Positions 27,601 to 37,050 are shown, numbered from the stretch's first letter. The stretch: 64,000 nt of DNA from a bacterium (GCA_030430495.1 JAUIKM010000027.1:1-64000); one strand, 5' to 3'. Made by a program: numbers and translations. The notes: generated from the letters alone by a model not told the origin.

Positions 27601-29571
27601 GGCGGCAAAGGCGAGCTGTTACTGAGCGCCACGCCCTCAACGATGGATTTCGGCAATGCGCTGCTCTGCGGCGACAGCGCGGAAAAAGATTCGACCATTG
27701 TTTTCCGCAATTCCGGCGACGAAGATATCGTGCTGCAGTCGGCGCAGTTCAATGCGCCCTTCAGCGTGGTGGGCAATCCCTTTCCGCTGACGATTCCGCC
27801 GAACGAGAGTGCGGACCTGACAGTGCGTTTTGCCCCGGCGACGGCGGGCCCGGCCAACACCGAGTTGTCGGTGCGCTACACCAGTGGCAGTTGCGACGAC
27901 AACGTCCGCTTTGCGCTGAGCGGCGCCGGCCGCGACGCTGAAGTGACCTTGCTCAACGGCAATGAACTGCAGTTTCCGCGCGTGGGCGGCTGCGACGATT
28001 TCAGCGATGCCGAGCTTTTACTCGAAGTCAGCGCGGGAGCCGAAGGGCCGATCAGAATTGTGGGTGCGCAGGAGGCCGGCGGCCAGATTGCGACCCGCGA
28101 TGCGGCGCCCTTTGATCTCGCCGTGGCGGATGTCGTTCGTCTGCCGCTGCGATTTACGCCGGGCATGGAAGGCGTGATCAGCGGCACGGGGACGATTACC
28201 TATGAACTGGACGGCTGCACCAAAACGATTGATTTCAACTTTGAAGGTGAAAAGCGCGGAATAAGTATTGTCGTGCCGGACCAGCTTGATTTTGGAACCT
28301 ATTTCAGTTGTCAGGAAGAATCGCGCACCGAACGCGTGCAGATTCAGCACAGCGGCGAACCGGCCGTCGTGGAACGCATACAGATTGAAGGCGACTTTGC
28401 GACCACGCTGCTTGAAGGCGAGGATGTACCCGAATTCTTCGACATCATTTTTGCCACGAGCCAGACTGACGCCACGGGCAGCATGACGATTCGTTTCCAG
28501 CCCTGTGGCATCGAACGCACCATCCAGCTGACGGGACGCCGCGTCGACCTGAGTCTGGGCGGTCCCGCGGCCGAGGACTTCGGCACAGTACAGCCTGCGG
28601 CGTCGGACACGCGTACCATTACCTGGACCAACGACGGTACGGGGACGGTGGAAGTGACGGCCCTCGACTGTCTGCTGGAACCATTTTCGCTGGTTTCGCC
28701 GACGAACTTCCCGATTGAAGTCGCTCCGGGTGAAGACATTCAGATAGTGATTGCATTCAGTCCGACTGCGGCCGGCGACTTCACCGGCGAGCTCTGTGTG
28801 CGCATTCCGGATCCGTGCAACCTGACCTTCCGCACGGCGCTGAGCGGCACGGGCGACCAAGACGTCGTGCTGCCGGGCTCTGTTGACATTTACATTCCCG
28901 ACCTGACGGCCAATCCCAGGTGGTCCGCATTCGAGATACCGATTATCGTGCGATCGCTGGATGGATTCGGGGACAATCCGACCGTTTCGGCGACGGCCTA
29001 CGTGAGCATGAATGCAAGCGTCTTTTTCCCGCAGTCGCTGAGCGCCGGGGCAATTGCCGGCAACACGAAGAATCCGGGCGTGCGCCAACTGGTGTTGCAG
29101 ACCGGCGAGATCATGCTGGCGGCGGGCGAACCGATGACGGTAATCCGCGGCGTGCCGCTGTTGGGCGACGCGGTGACAAGCGAGCTGCTGCTTGACAGCG
29201 TGGTGTTCAGCGGCCGCGAGGTGGATGCGACGCTGCAGGACGGCAGCCTGACGCTGGACAGTCTGTGCGAAGCCGGCGGGACGCGCCTGCTGACGTCGGC
29301 GACCAGTTTCGGGATTCGCGGCATTCAGCCGAATCCGAGCGACGGCGCGGCGGACATCAGTTTCCAGCCGCTCGGAGGTGCGCTGAACGTGATAGAACTG
29401 TACTCGCCGACCGGTCAGGTGATCTTGCGCCGCGAACTTGACGTACCCGCCGGCGACGGCGGACGCGCGCGGCAGCTTCTGCTGCCGGACGATCTTCCCA
29501 CCGGCGTTTACACGCTGACCGTCCATGCCGAATTCCTGCGCGACAGCCGTCGCGTAGTCATTGTTCGATGA
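24670..29571 (+). CDS. Giant SBBP beta-propeller/HYDIN secreted protein, T9SS cargo (1)
   Basis: This protein has about 1633 residues. I start it at 24670, directly before the signal peptide (RRLIPLMLLCLCLPFLIHQA); the frame stays open upstream to 24526, but that part has no signal features. The N-terminal domain (about 35-265) matches the DUF7948 type found before SBBP repeats (FNANAGQIYDDAGHVRPDVLY, YPNIDLRVYF, LVIDPGVVWGTYYGG). SBBP propeller repeats follow (about 270-775), with the recurring W-x-T-Y-F/L-G-G pattern. Two Ig/PKD-like units have a CxGxSVxLDAGxGxxxYxW pattern. Next are about five HYDIN-like domains (890-1390), a cohesin-like segment and a T9SS type A domain (FGIRGIQPNPSDG, TGVYTLTVHAEF). 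The likely role is a surface or released adhesin or fibre; family functions are not established. Confidence 0.82.
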   Translation: MPMRRLIPLMLLCLCLPFLIHQAASASPRQSDQYSTASFNANAGQIYDDAGHVRPDVLYRSRGSQSEMYLRRSGFSYVFTSYERDNHDDRSPIDLTYLTEENDVMVTRYRMDMEFIGADPMAVVDGVGMLAGIENYYRGPVENAVLGVHSYREVLYRNVYPNIDLRVYFSGQGLKYDFLVWPGGNPADIRFKYEGATDIRLKETGELVLQNPHGTLVEERPYTWQGSGTDDLSAETDAKKRSVVRSAFRLVGKEVSFDIGDYDRKKLLVIDPGVVWGTYYGGVGADSFEDVYAHDNGNVFVAGTTSSFDFPTTPGIDKQSSLAGSSDAMVVLFNKDRDRVWATYFGGAKLDRLAGIWVNEVGSAHLIGSTTSTDFPLKLAFQDELINDESAAFVSQLNATEGIIRWSTYFGGGNRDEGIDITGSNGHLIICGTTGEKGALFPLKGEYKGSKGDFETDMFLARIQNGGAPLWSTFFGGSDDDYATGVTIDSKNNITLVGWTRSDDIKDTDNNYQPDNAGGIDGVVAKFSPTGNPLWITYLGTAGRDLAMDVQALPNNDNIMVFGDTHHTSFPVFNGFQSTPNNVTDDPAFADMFLFEFTPSGRRAWASLYGGDSTDRAFKLAAYDDGGILLCGQTNSDIFPLSADAWRTDALDTNGAAVVAKISADRDLIYSTYLFGNKLDFAYSVAAVGATAEDGNMIVVGAYQTDTMPTLKEFQNFVKGGTEGYIWEYGCATFTEIEADGPLEFCEGGSVILDAGDGFDDYTWNTGAKTQSIEVTESGDYFVTVIEGGDCEFTTPPTAVSVFPIPDPVISADGPTELCNGESVTLDAGAGYESYKWSNDAETQTITVDQTDEYFVVVTGEGGCEAEASIQVNVRPTPQLTAEPAELDWGVLDGCQSSVTLPLTLTNTNGFPVRLTALEFSNADEFGATNFTPGVEVESGANTVINIVFTPATLNNVDAELRIKISPCDTEIVIPLKGGKGELLLSATPSTMDFGNALLCGDSAEKDSTIVFRNSGDEDIVLQSAQFNAPFSVVGNPFPLTIPPNESADLTVRFAPATAGPANTELSVRYTSGSCDDNVRFALSGAGRDAEVTLLNGNELQFPRVGGCDDFSDAELLLEVSAGAEGPIRIVGAQEAGGQIATRDAAPFDLAVADVVRLPLRFTPGMEGVISGTGTITYELDGCTKTIDFNFEGEKRGISIVVPDQLDFGTYFSCQEESRTERVQIQHSGEPAVVERIQIEGDFATTLLEGEDVPEFFDIIFATSQTDATGSMTIRFQPCGIERTIQLTGRRVDLSLGGPAAEDFGTVQPAASDTRTITWTNDGTGTVEVTALDCLLEPFSLVSPTNFPIEVAPGEDIQIVIAFSPTAAGDFTGELCVRIPDPCNLTFRTALSGTGDQDVVLPGSVDIYIPDLTANPRWSAFEIPIIVRSLDGFGDNPTVSATAYVSMNASVFFPQSLSAGAIAGNTKNPGVRQLVLQTGEIMLAAGEPMTVIRGVPLLGDAVTSELLLDSVVFSGREVDATLQDGSLTLDSLCEAGGTRLLTSATSFGIRGIQPNPSDGAADISFQPLGGALNVIELYSPTGQVILRRELDVPAGDGGRARQLLLPDDLPTGVYTLTVHAEFLRDSRRVVIVR

Positions 29572-29985
29572 TTTGCCGGTTTCAGCGGCATTCGCATGCA
29601 TGGGGCGATCCTGAGCGCCTGTAATTTGTTGATAACAGATTGGGCGTCCGGGCTGGAAACGACGTTAAAATTGGGGAGCCAAAGGCTCTGAACGGGCGGT
29701 TTTGAACGATTTTTGAGCAGTGAGCCCTTAGAGCTCACAGCTCGTTTCAGCATGACTCCCAAACCGGCCTGAAATCCTGGTAATTCTGCGTCCGCAGTTC
29801 ACGCTGCGCCGCAAGGCTGATGCCGTGACTGCGGTCCGGCAAAAGTTCGTGTGGACATGATATTGGAAATCTGTCGGCGTTGTATCTTGGGCTCCGCCCG
29901 GATCGATCGAGTTGTCGAGCCGAAGGTTCGCCCGCGGTCTCCGGGCGGTAAAAACGCTACCTACTGCTGTCTCTACGGAGTAAAT
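29572..29985. other. Intergenic region between the two SBBP giants
   Basis: It holds the 31-nt hairpin repeat (29715-29745) and a small GGAGCC-AAA-GGCTC hairpin near 29675. GGAG lies just before the next start. I found no gene and no terminator with a T-tract for the upstream gene. Confidence 0.4.
29715..29745 (-). repeat. Intergenic 31-nt hairpin repeat, copy 1
   Basis: Read on the minus strand it begins ACGAGCTGTG, has a TCTAAGGGC core and ends CACTGCTC. It agrees at 26 of 31 positions with 56314-56344 read on the plus strand. It folds as GAGC/GCTC plus GTGAGC/GCTCAC with one mismatch and a 7-nt loop. Confidence 0.5.
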
Positions 29986-32900
29986 ATGCACGTCAAAAAT
30001 GCCGCAATCAGAATGCGACTGACCGCGCTGGCCTGTGCTGCCATTTTGCTGTTTGCCGCACCGAATTCAGATTCGTACGCCGGCCGGCCGACGGGGCTGC
30101 GCATGCAGGCCGACGGGCCGTGGTTTGAACCCAACTACGGTCAGGTGGTTGACTCCGACGGCATGACCAGGCCGGACGTGCTGTACACAAGCAAGGTGGG
30201 CGACGTGCGCATCTACGTCCGCAGCAGCGGGATCAGCTACGTGTTTGTGCGCGGCGTGGAGCCGCCCGTCGATCCCGATGCCGTGCCGGACGAGAATCAG
30301 GTCGACACGCTGGCGGTACCGCTGATCGAGAGCTACCGCGTCGACGTAGAGTTCGACGGGGCACAGCCGCAGCCGCAGCCGCGGACCGATGAGTTCCAAC
30401 CTTTCCGCCACACGAGCAACTACTATCTGGGGCACTGCCGCTACGGCGTCAAAAACGTGCCGCATTACGGCGGCGTGCTGCTGCGCGACATCTATGAAAA
30501 CATCGACCTGCGACTGCACTTTGTCGACGGCCGGTTCAAGTACGATTTTGTCGTGCGTCCGGGCGGCGATTGGCGCACTATCGCGATGCGGATTGTCGGC
30601 GTGGAGCGTCCGAAGATTACAGAAGACGGCAGTCTCTTTATGGACACGCCGCTGGGTTTTTACGTTGAGGAAGCGCCGGTTTCCTGGCTGGAAGCGGCGG
30701 ATGCCAACATCGACCTGCTGGCCTCGGATGTTCACAATCGCATTGAAGTAGCGAGCCGCTTTCAACTCGACGACCACCGTTTGACTTTTGACCTCGAACA
30801 CGCTGACAAACAAAAAAGTCTGGTCATAGATCCGGGAGTGGTCTTTTCAACCTACCTGGGCGGCAGTCTTTCGGATGCGGTCCAGGATGTCACAACAGAC
30901 GACGAGCGCAATATTTATGTGGTCGGCAGCACCGAGAGCAACAATTTGCCGGTGACGGCAGGCGTGATTCAGTCCAACAATGCGGGCACGTTTGATGCTT
31001 ATGTGGCGCGTTATACCGCTTCGGGCGAGCTGGAGTGGCTGACCTATTTCGGCGGCGGCGGACTGGACGAAGGCAAGGCGATCACGATCGACAAATCGAA
31101 CAATCTCGGTGTGGCGGGCACGACGTCGAGCGCCAATTTCCCCGCTACTCCGGGCGCTTATCAGGAGATTCGGCCGGGTCTCCGCGACGGATTTGTCGCC
31201 AAACTCTCCGAGCGCGGGCAGTTGCGCTGGGCCACCTACTTCGGCGGCAGCTTTTCGGACGGCATCAACGGCATCGCTGCGGACAGCTCGAACCACTTTT
31301 GTATTGTCGGCGAGACCAATGCGCGCGGGCAGGACTTTCCGCTCGTCAGCGAAGAATTCAACACCAAGGACAACAGTTTTATCGGCGGCTTTATTGCGCG
31401 GCTGAACAATGCCAGCGGCGATCCGCTCTGGTCGACGTACTACACGGCCAATGAAGTCGACCGCCTGGAAGATGTGGCCGTCGGTCGCAACGGCAATATT
31501 GTGGCGACGGGACAGACGCGCGCCCAGGTGGTGACGCGCGGCACAGGCGTGCTCTTTCCGACCTATCTGAGTTCCAACGACGCGACGATTTCCGTCTGGT
31601 CGCCCACGGGGCGGCTGGTGCGCGCCACGCACTTTGGTACGACCGACTACGAACTCGGCCTTGCCGTGGCGGTACAACCGGAGAGCGGCAATATTGTTGT
31701 GGCGGGAGAGACGGGGAGCACCAATTTTCCGTTGGAAAATCCGCTGCAGGATTTTGGCGGAAGTGAAAACAACTGGGGATTTGTGTCCTCCCTGGACGCC
31801 AATCTGCAACGCATCATTTTCTCCACATATATCAGCAGCAGCAGCACCGCCAGCGTCAGCGGCGTCGATGTCAACGCCCTGGACGGCAGCATTGCGCTGA
31901 CCGGGCCGTGCAATGGCTTCGACATGTTGGTGACCGACGACGCGGAGCAGGACAATCTTGACGACGGCACGGCCGACCGTTACGACGCCTGGCTCTGGCA
32001 GTTGTCCGCCGACGGGCAGGAACTCGTGTTCGGCACATATTACGGAGCGCCGCAGAGCGATATTGGCAACTCGGTGGTCTTTGACAAGGCCGGCAACATT
32101 GTGATGGTCGGCGAGTCCAACAGTACGACCATCGACATGTTCAACGCCGAGCAAATGACCAGCAATGGCGGCAATGAAGGATTTATTCGCAAATACGGCT
32201 GTGAAATCAGCACGGAAATAACACCTGACGGGCCGCTGGAGTTTTGCGACGGCGGCAGCGTTGAGCTCACCGCGGGCGACGGCTTTGAATCTTATGTCTG
32301 GAGCAACGGCAAAACCACGCAGTCGATCCTTGTCAACGGCACGGGCGATTACTCCGTGACGGTGCGCGACGCCGGCGGCTGCGAGTACACCACGCCGCCG
32401 ACGGCGGTCTCGGTGTTTCCCGTTCCGGATCCCGTGATCATTCCCGACGGTCCCACGGAGCTGTGCAACGGCGAGAGCGTCACGCTGGACGCGGGCGCGG
32501 GCTACGAGACATACAAGTGGTCCAACGATGCCGAGACGCAGACAATTACGGTGAACACCAGCGCTGAATACTTTGTGAAAGTGACCGGCGTGGGCGGCTG
32601 CGAAGCTGAAACGAGCATCGTGGTAAATGTGCGGCCGACGCCGACACTGACCCTGGATCCGGTCGAGCTGGACTGGGGCGTCCTGGACGGTTGCCAGTCG
32701 AGCGTATCGCTGCCGATCACGCTGACCAACAACAACTCCTTTCCCGTGCGGCTGTCCGATCTCGAATTCACGAACGATGTGGAATTTGCCGCGTCAAGTG
32801 TTCTGCCGAACCGGGCATTAGCTCCGGGCGAAGCCATTCGGCTTGACATTGTTTTTACGCCGGCAAGCACCAATCCTGTGAATGCCGAGATGCGCATCAA

Positions 32901-34911
32901 GATGTCGCCATGTGACACAATCGTCACGATCCCGCTGAAGGGCGGCAAGGGTGAACTGCTGGTGTCGGCCAGTCCGTCGAACATCGACTTCGGCGACGTG
33001 CTGTTGTGCGGTGAGTCGCAGCGCGACACAACGATCGTTTTCCGCAATTCCGGCAACGAAGATGTGGAAATCAGGTCGGCGCTCTTCACGGCGCCGTTCA
33101 GCGTTGTGGACAACAACCGCCTGCCGCTGACAATTGCGCCGAACGAGAGCGATTCTCTGCGTGTGCGTTTTGCTCCGGTGCAGGCCGGCGGCGCGAATAT
33201 CGAACTGACCGTGCAATACGTGAGCGGCAGTTGCAACGACAATCTGCGCCTGCCGCTGGCGGGGCTGGGACGCGACGCCGAGGTGACGTTGCGCGATGCG
33301 GCGGCACTTGCCTTCCCGCGTATAGGCGGCTGCGATGAGACCTCCGATGCGGAACTGCTGTTGGAGTTGCCTGACGAGGCCGTCGGCCCGCTGCGCATTA
33401 CGGCCATCGACGACGCATCGGGTCAGGTGGGCGGACAGGCCGCGCTGCCGATTGAACTTCCCGCTGCCGAGCTTGTGCGCCTGCCGTTGCGTCTGACGCC
33501 GACGAGCGAGGGCGTCATTGCCGGCAGCGCGACCATCACATATGAACTTGACGGCTGCGAAAAAACGCTTGTTTTCGACTACAGCGGTGAAAAACGCGGC
33601 ATCAGCATTACGATTCCATCTACGGTGGACTTCGGCTTCTACGTGAGCTGTGAGGTGCAGTCGCTGGTGGAGCGCGTGCGCATCGAGCACAGTGGCGACC
33701 CCGTCGTGGTGTCCCGCATCATGATCAACGGCGACTTTGCCACCAGTCTGATCGAAGGCGAAGAACCGCCCGAATTTTTTGACATCATTTTTGCGACGGA
33801 CCAGGCCGACGACGTACGCGGCAGCATGATCATTCGCTTTGATCCCTGCGGCATCGAACGCGAGATTCTGCTTATCGGCCGGCGCATCGACCTGAGTATG
33901 AACGGGCCGGCGGATCGGGATTTCGGCGTTGTTGCGGTTGCCGGCAGCGACACGCAGACTATCACCTGGACCAACGACGGCACGGGGCCGATTCGCATCG
34001 AATCAATTGATTGCCTTGTCGCGCCGTTCAGCCTGGTTTCGCCGGCCGCCGCCGAGTTTCCGATCGAAGTGGGCGAGGGCGAAGAACTGGAGCTGGTTGT
34101 AGCATTCAGTCCGACGGCCGCCGGTGCGTTTGAAGGTGAGCTCTGCCTGCGCAGTCCGCTGCCCTGCGACCTGACGTTCCGGACGACCTTGAGCGGCCGC
34201 AGCGATGAAGAAGTCGTGCTGCCGGGCGAAATCGATCTGTTTATTCCCGATCTGACAGCCAATCCACATTGGGACTCATTTGACATCCCGATAGTGGTCC
34301 GTTCCGTATCTGCCCTGGAAGACGGGGCTATCGTCAACGCTCGCGCTTACGTGCGGATGAACGGCAGTGTATTTTTTCCGCAGTCGCTGGAGCCGGGCGC
34401 AATTGTTTCGGCCAATCGCGCGGCGGGCGAGCGCAGCCTGGTGCTGGATATCGGCCCGGTGCAGCCGGTGGCGGGGCAGGCTCTGGGCGTACTGCGCGGC
34501 GTGCCCTTACTGGGCGACGCGGCGACGAGCAGCATTTTCCTGGACAGCGTTGTGTTTGTGGATCGCGACATGGACGTGACGCTCGCAGACGGCAGCCTGA
34601 CGCTGGACAGCCTGTGTGAGGCCGGCGGCACGCGTCTGCTGACGAGCACGACCGCTTTTGGCATCCGTTCGCTGCACCCGAATCCGGCGGGCGATGAAGT
34701 GGAGCTGGAGCTGACGGGCATCGACGCGCACGGCGCAGAAATTGAGGTACTGGATATGAGCGGGCGCAGCCTGCTCAACCGCACTGTTGAAGCCGAAACC
34801 GAACAGACGCTGCTGAAACTTTCACTGCGTGAAATACCGGCCGGATCGTACTGGATCATAGTGCGTTCGGAGTTTCGCAAGGACATTCGGCAATTGCTGG
34901 TGATCGAGTAG
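29986..34911 (+). CDS. Giant SBBP beta-propeller/HYDIN secreted protein, T9SS cargo (2)
   Basis: The 1641-residue paralog of the preceding gene starts at 29986, where ACGGAG precedes ATG; an upstream in-frame start at 29851 has no such support. It shows a signal peptide (ending SDSYAG), a DUF7948-like N-terminus (YGQVVDSDGMTRPDVLY, YENIDLRLHF, LVIDPGVVFSTYLGG) and SBBP repeats (about 285-735). Two Ig/PKD-like units, HYDIN-like domains, a cohesin-like segment (SVFFPQSLEPGAIV) and a T9SS type A domain (FGIRSLHPNPAGDEV, AGSYWIIVRSEF) follow. The Ig-to-HYDIN part is more alike between the two paralogs than the propeller part. A dispersed 16-mer lies inside the gene (30805-30820, coding ADKQKS), where the paralog has an unrelated sequence. 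No terminator is evident before the OmpA gene, which starts 64 bp later. Confidence 0.82.
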   Translation: MHVKNAAIRMRLTALACAAILLFAAPNSDSYAGRPTGLRMQADGPWFEPNYGQVVDSDGMTRPDVLYTSKVGDVRIYVRSSGISYVFVRGVEPPVDPDAVPDENQVDTLAVPLIESYRVDVEFDGAQPQPQPRTDEFQPFRHTSNYYLGHCRYGVKNVPHYGGVLLRDIYENIDLRLHFVDGRFKYDFVVRPGGDWRTIAMRIVGVERPKITEDGSLFMDTPLGFYVEEAPVSWLEAADANIDLLASDVHNRIEVASRFQLDDHRLTFDLEHADKQKSLVIDPGVVFSTYLGGSLSDAVQDVTTDDERNIYVVGSTESNNLPVTAGVIQSNNAGTFDAYVARYTASGELEWLTYFGGGGLDEGKAITIDKSNNLGVAGTTSSANFPATPGAYQEIRPGLRDGFVAKLSERGQLRWATYFGGSFSDGINGIAADSSNHFCIVGETNARGQDFPLVSEEFNTKDNSFIGGFIARLNNASGDPLWSTYYTANEVDRLEDVAVGRNGNIVATGQTRAQVVTRGTGVLFPTYLSSNDATISVWSPTGRLVRATHFGTTDYELGLAVAVQPESGNIVVAGETGSTNFPLENPLQDFGGSENNWGFVSSLDANLQRIIFSTYISSSSTASVSGVDVNALDGSIALTGPCNGFDMLVTDDAEQDNLDDGTADRYDAWLWQLSADGQELVFGTYYGAPQSDIGNSVVFDKAGNIVMVGESNSTTIDMFNAEQMTSNGGNEGFIRKYGCEISTEITPDGPLEFCDGGSVELTAGDGFESYVWSNGKTTQSILVNGTGDYSVTVRDAGGCEYTTPPTAVSVFPVPDPVIIPDGPTELCNGESVTLDAGAGYETYKWSNDAETQTITVNTSAEYFVKVTGVGGCEAETSIVVNVRPTPTLTLDPVELDWGVLDGCQSSVSLPITLTNNNSFPVRLSDLEFTNDVEFAASSVLPNRALAPGEAIRLDIVFTPASTNPVNAEMRIKMSPCDTIVTIPLKGGKGELLVSASPSNIDFGDVLLCGESQRDTTIVFRNSGNEDVEIRSALFTAPFSVVDNNRLPLTIAPNESDSLRVRFAPVQAGGANIELTVQYVSGSCNDNLRLPLAGLGRDAEVTLRDAAALAFPRIGGCDETSDAELLLELPDEAVGPLRITAIDDASGQVGGQAALPIELPAAELVRLPLRLTPTSEGVIAGSATITYELDGCEKTLVFDYSGEKRGISITIPSTVDFGFYVSCEVQSLVERVRIEHSGDPVVVSRIMINGDFATSLIEGEEPPEFFDIIFATDQADDVRGSMIIRFDPCGIEREILLIGRRIDLSMNGPADRDFGVVAVAGSDTQTITWTNDGTGPIRIESIDCLVAPFSLVSPAAAEFPIEVGEGEELELVVAFSPTAAGAFEGELCLRSPLPCDLTFRTTLSGRSDEEVVLPGEIDLFIPDLTANPHWDSFDIPIVVRSVSALEDGAIVNARAYVRMNGSVFFPQSLEPGAIVSANRAAGERSLVLDIGPVQPVAGQALGVLRGVPLLGDAATSSIFLDSVVFVDRDMDVTLADGSLTLDSLCEAGGTRLLTSTTAFGIRSLHPNPAGDEVELELTGIDAHGAEIEVLDMSGRSLLNRTVEAETEQTLLKLSLREIPAGSYWIIVRSEFRKDIRQLLVIE
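30805..30820 (+). repeat. Dispersed motif copy 3 (GACAAACAAAAAAGTC)
   Basis: Full 16-nt copy inside the coding sequence of the second SBBP gene. The aligned region of the first SBBP gene (about 25453) lacks it. Confidence 0.55.
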
Positions 34912-34975
34912 TTTTTGTGGCGCGGGGACAGATACGTTGACCGCGCGGTGCATTATTGTGGGGAATGTACGCCTT

Positions 34976-37006
34976 ATGACTCGTAGAATACTGATTTGCT
35001 TCGTTTGCGGCCTCGGCGCCGTACTGCAGCTGACTGCCCAGGACAATCCGGCGGATGCTGAGCGCTCGGCGCGGATAGGTCTGTTTGTCGGTCTGCAGGC
35101 CAATCAGCACAGTCCCGATTTCAGTGAATTGCCGGGCGTGCCGAGTTGCTGTCCGCTGTTCACTGAAGGCAGCGGCACGGCGCCCACGTTCGGCGCGCTG
35201 TTTTCCATGCCGCTGGCGGCGCAGATCGACTTTGAACTGGGCGTTGGTCTGGCGGCGCTGGACGGCGATCTGTCTGAAAACGAAGTCATCGGCAATGCCG
35301 AGTCAAACGGCCAGGTGGTGGATGCCGAAGTAGAGCACATTCTTGAATCTAGTTTCGGCCTGCTCAGTATCGAGCCGCGTATCGCCTGGCGTCCGTTTCA
35401 GTCGTCCAACCTGCCGCTCAGCATTCGCGCCGGGCTGGAGTTCGGGCTGATCAATTCCTCGACGTTCAACCAGGAAGAGCGCCTGATTTCGCCCTCGGAT
35501 GCGCGTTTCCCCGAAGGGGGCGTGCTGCGCAACGACGTAGCCGGCGACCTGGATGACGCTGCTTCAACGCATCTGGCGCTGGGGCTGGGACTGGCCTATG
35601 AGATTCCACTGGCCGAGCGTCTCAACGCCGTGCCGCAGGCCAGCTACTACATCGGCCTGAGCGACATGGTCGACGGCCTCGACTGGAAGGTAAACAGTCT
35701 GCGCTTCGGCGTGGCTTTGACCTATGATCTCTTTGGCGAAGAAGAGGAAGTGGTTGTACCAGAGCCGGAACCGGAACCCACGCCCGAACCGGAGCCCACG
35801 CCCGAACCTGCTCTGCCGGTTATCAGCGCCGCCCTCGACCTGGAGGCGATCGATGTGCTGGGACGCTCCAGCGACGACGTGTCGATCACCATTGAGGAGG
35901 TCGAGATCACAGAGAGTTATCCGATCCTTTTTTATGTGTATTTCCCGAAATCGTCTTCGGATCTGACGCAAACGCGCCAAATCATGATCGATAAAAATCA
36001 GGCGAACAACTTTGACGAGAACGAGCTGCCCGGTTCCACCATGGACATTTACCGCAACATGCTGAATGTCCTCGGCCTGCGCATGCGCAACAATGCAGGC
36101 AGCAGAATTGAGCTGACCGGAACGAACGACAATGTCGGCACAGAGGAAAACAATACGGCCCTCTCCGAGCGCCGCGCCGAATCGGTCAAGTCCTATCTGG
36201 TGAATACCTGGGGAATTGAGGCCGACCGCATTTCCGTCAAACGACGCAATCTGCCGGCACTGCCGAGTAATAATGAATCGAACGACGGCCGCGCCGAAAA
36301 CCGCCGCGTGGAAATCAACAGCAATGTTGCCGCACTGCTCGAACCGGTCAACCTGGAGAATGTCGTGCGCAACACAACGCCGGACGTTATGCGCGTTAAA
36401 CCCGACATGAATGCCGCCGGCGGACTGGAAGAGTGGAATCTGACCGTTGCGGACAACGGCAAAGTCCTGCAGGGGCGCAACGGCAGCCGTCCCGTCGAAA
36501 CCGTCGACTTTAATGTGGTCGATCTCGGCGTCACGCCGAAGATGAAAGAAATCAGTGTCGACCTGAAAATCCAGGACAAACGCGATCAGTCTGCGACGGC
36601 CTCCGCAACGGTGCCCATCAACTACATCTCACTCAACCAGAAGCGGTCGGAAACGCGCAACGATGTACGCTTTGACCGCTTCTCCCTGGTGCTCTTCGGT
36701 TTTAACTCCGCCGAGCTGAATGACAATCACAGGGCCATTCTGGAAGAAGTTAAACAGGCCTGGTCGCCCAACGCACAGATTACCATCGAGGGCTACAGCG
36801 ACCGCGTCGGCGACCCGGCGTACAACAAACAACTGGCCGGACGGCGTATCGAAAATGTGCGCCAGTACCTGTCGGGCGACATCCCGGCGAGCGCAATTGA
36901 AACAAACGCCATCGGCAGCGAGCGCCTGCTATACGACAACACCTATCCTGAAGGCCGTAACTACTCGCGTACCGTGCGCATCATTGTGGCGACGCCGGTG
37001 AATTGA
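34976..37006 (+). CDS. Outer membrane barrel protein with two OmpA-type domains
   Basis: The chain has 676 residues starting at 34976 (GGGGA upstream). The signal peptide ends VLQLTAQ. Residues of about 25-265 look like a small barrel (alternating strands, GLFVGLQANQ to FGVALTYDLFGEEEEV). A Pro/Glu linker (EPEPEPTPEPEP) follows, and then the first OmpA-type domain (about 305-460, with NTALSERRAESVKSYL and GRAENRRVEI). A beta domain comes next (EEWNLTVADNGKVLQG to TVPINYISL). The second OmpA-type domain is C-terminal (about 560-676, VLFGFNSAELNDNHRAIL, YSDRVGDPAYNKQLAGRRIENV, NYSRTVRI). Both have the Asn/Arg-rich helix that binds peptidoglycan in OmpA/Pal proteins. It probably tethers the outer membrane to the wall; some OmpA-like proteins also take part in T9SS, which I can only suggest. 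Confidence 0.88.
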   Translation: MTRRILICFVCGLGAVLQLTAQDNPADAERSARIGLFVGLQANQHSPDFSELPGVPSCCPLFTEGSGTAPTFGALFSMPLAAQIDFELGVGLAALDGDLSENEVIGNAESNGQVVDAEVEHILESSFGLLSIEPRIAWRPFQSSNLPLSIRAGLEFGLINSSTFNQEERLISPSDARFPEGGVLRNDVAGDLDDAASTHLALGLGLAYEIPLAERLNAVPQASYYIGLSDMVDGLDWKVNSLRFGVALTYDLFGEEEEVVVPEPEPEPTPEPEPTPEPALPVISAALDLEAIDVLGRSSDDVSITIEEVEITESYPILFYVYFPKSSSDLTQTRQIMIDKNQANNFDENELPGSTMDIYRNMLNVLGLRMRNNAGSRIELTGTNDNVGTEENNTALSERRAESVKSYLVNTWGIEADRISVKRRNLPALPSNNESNDGRAENRRVEINSNVAALLEPVNLENVVRNTTPDVMRVKPDMNAAGGLEEWNLTVADNGKVLQGRNGSRPVETVDFNVVDLGVTPKMKEISVDLKIQDKRDQSATASATVPINYISLNQKRSETRNDVRFDRFSLVLFGFNSAELNDNHRAILEEVKQAWSPNAQITIEGYSDRVGDPAYNKQLAGRRIENVRQYLSGDIPASAIETNAIGSERLLYDNTYPEGRNYSRTVRIIVATPVN

Positions 37007-37015
37007 TTGACATTT

Positions 37016-37050
37016 CCGACCCGCCGGCTTGTAACGCTTTGGCGGGTCGG
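37016..37050 (+). terminator. Strong hairpin after the double-OmpA gene
   Basis: A perfect 10-bp stem, CCGACCCGCC / GGCGGGTCGG, lies 10 nt past the stop with a 15-nt loop. No T-tract follows, so it may be a weak or Rho-aided terminator, or a 3'-end stabiliser. Confidence 0.6.

Noticed and set aside
30805-30820. Dispersed 16-mer as a simple coding coincidence (ADKQKS)
   Set aside because: The same 16 bases occur outside genes and on both strands, and the aligned paralog has other codons there, so protein constraint does not explain it.
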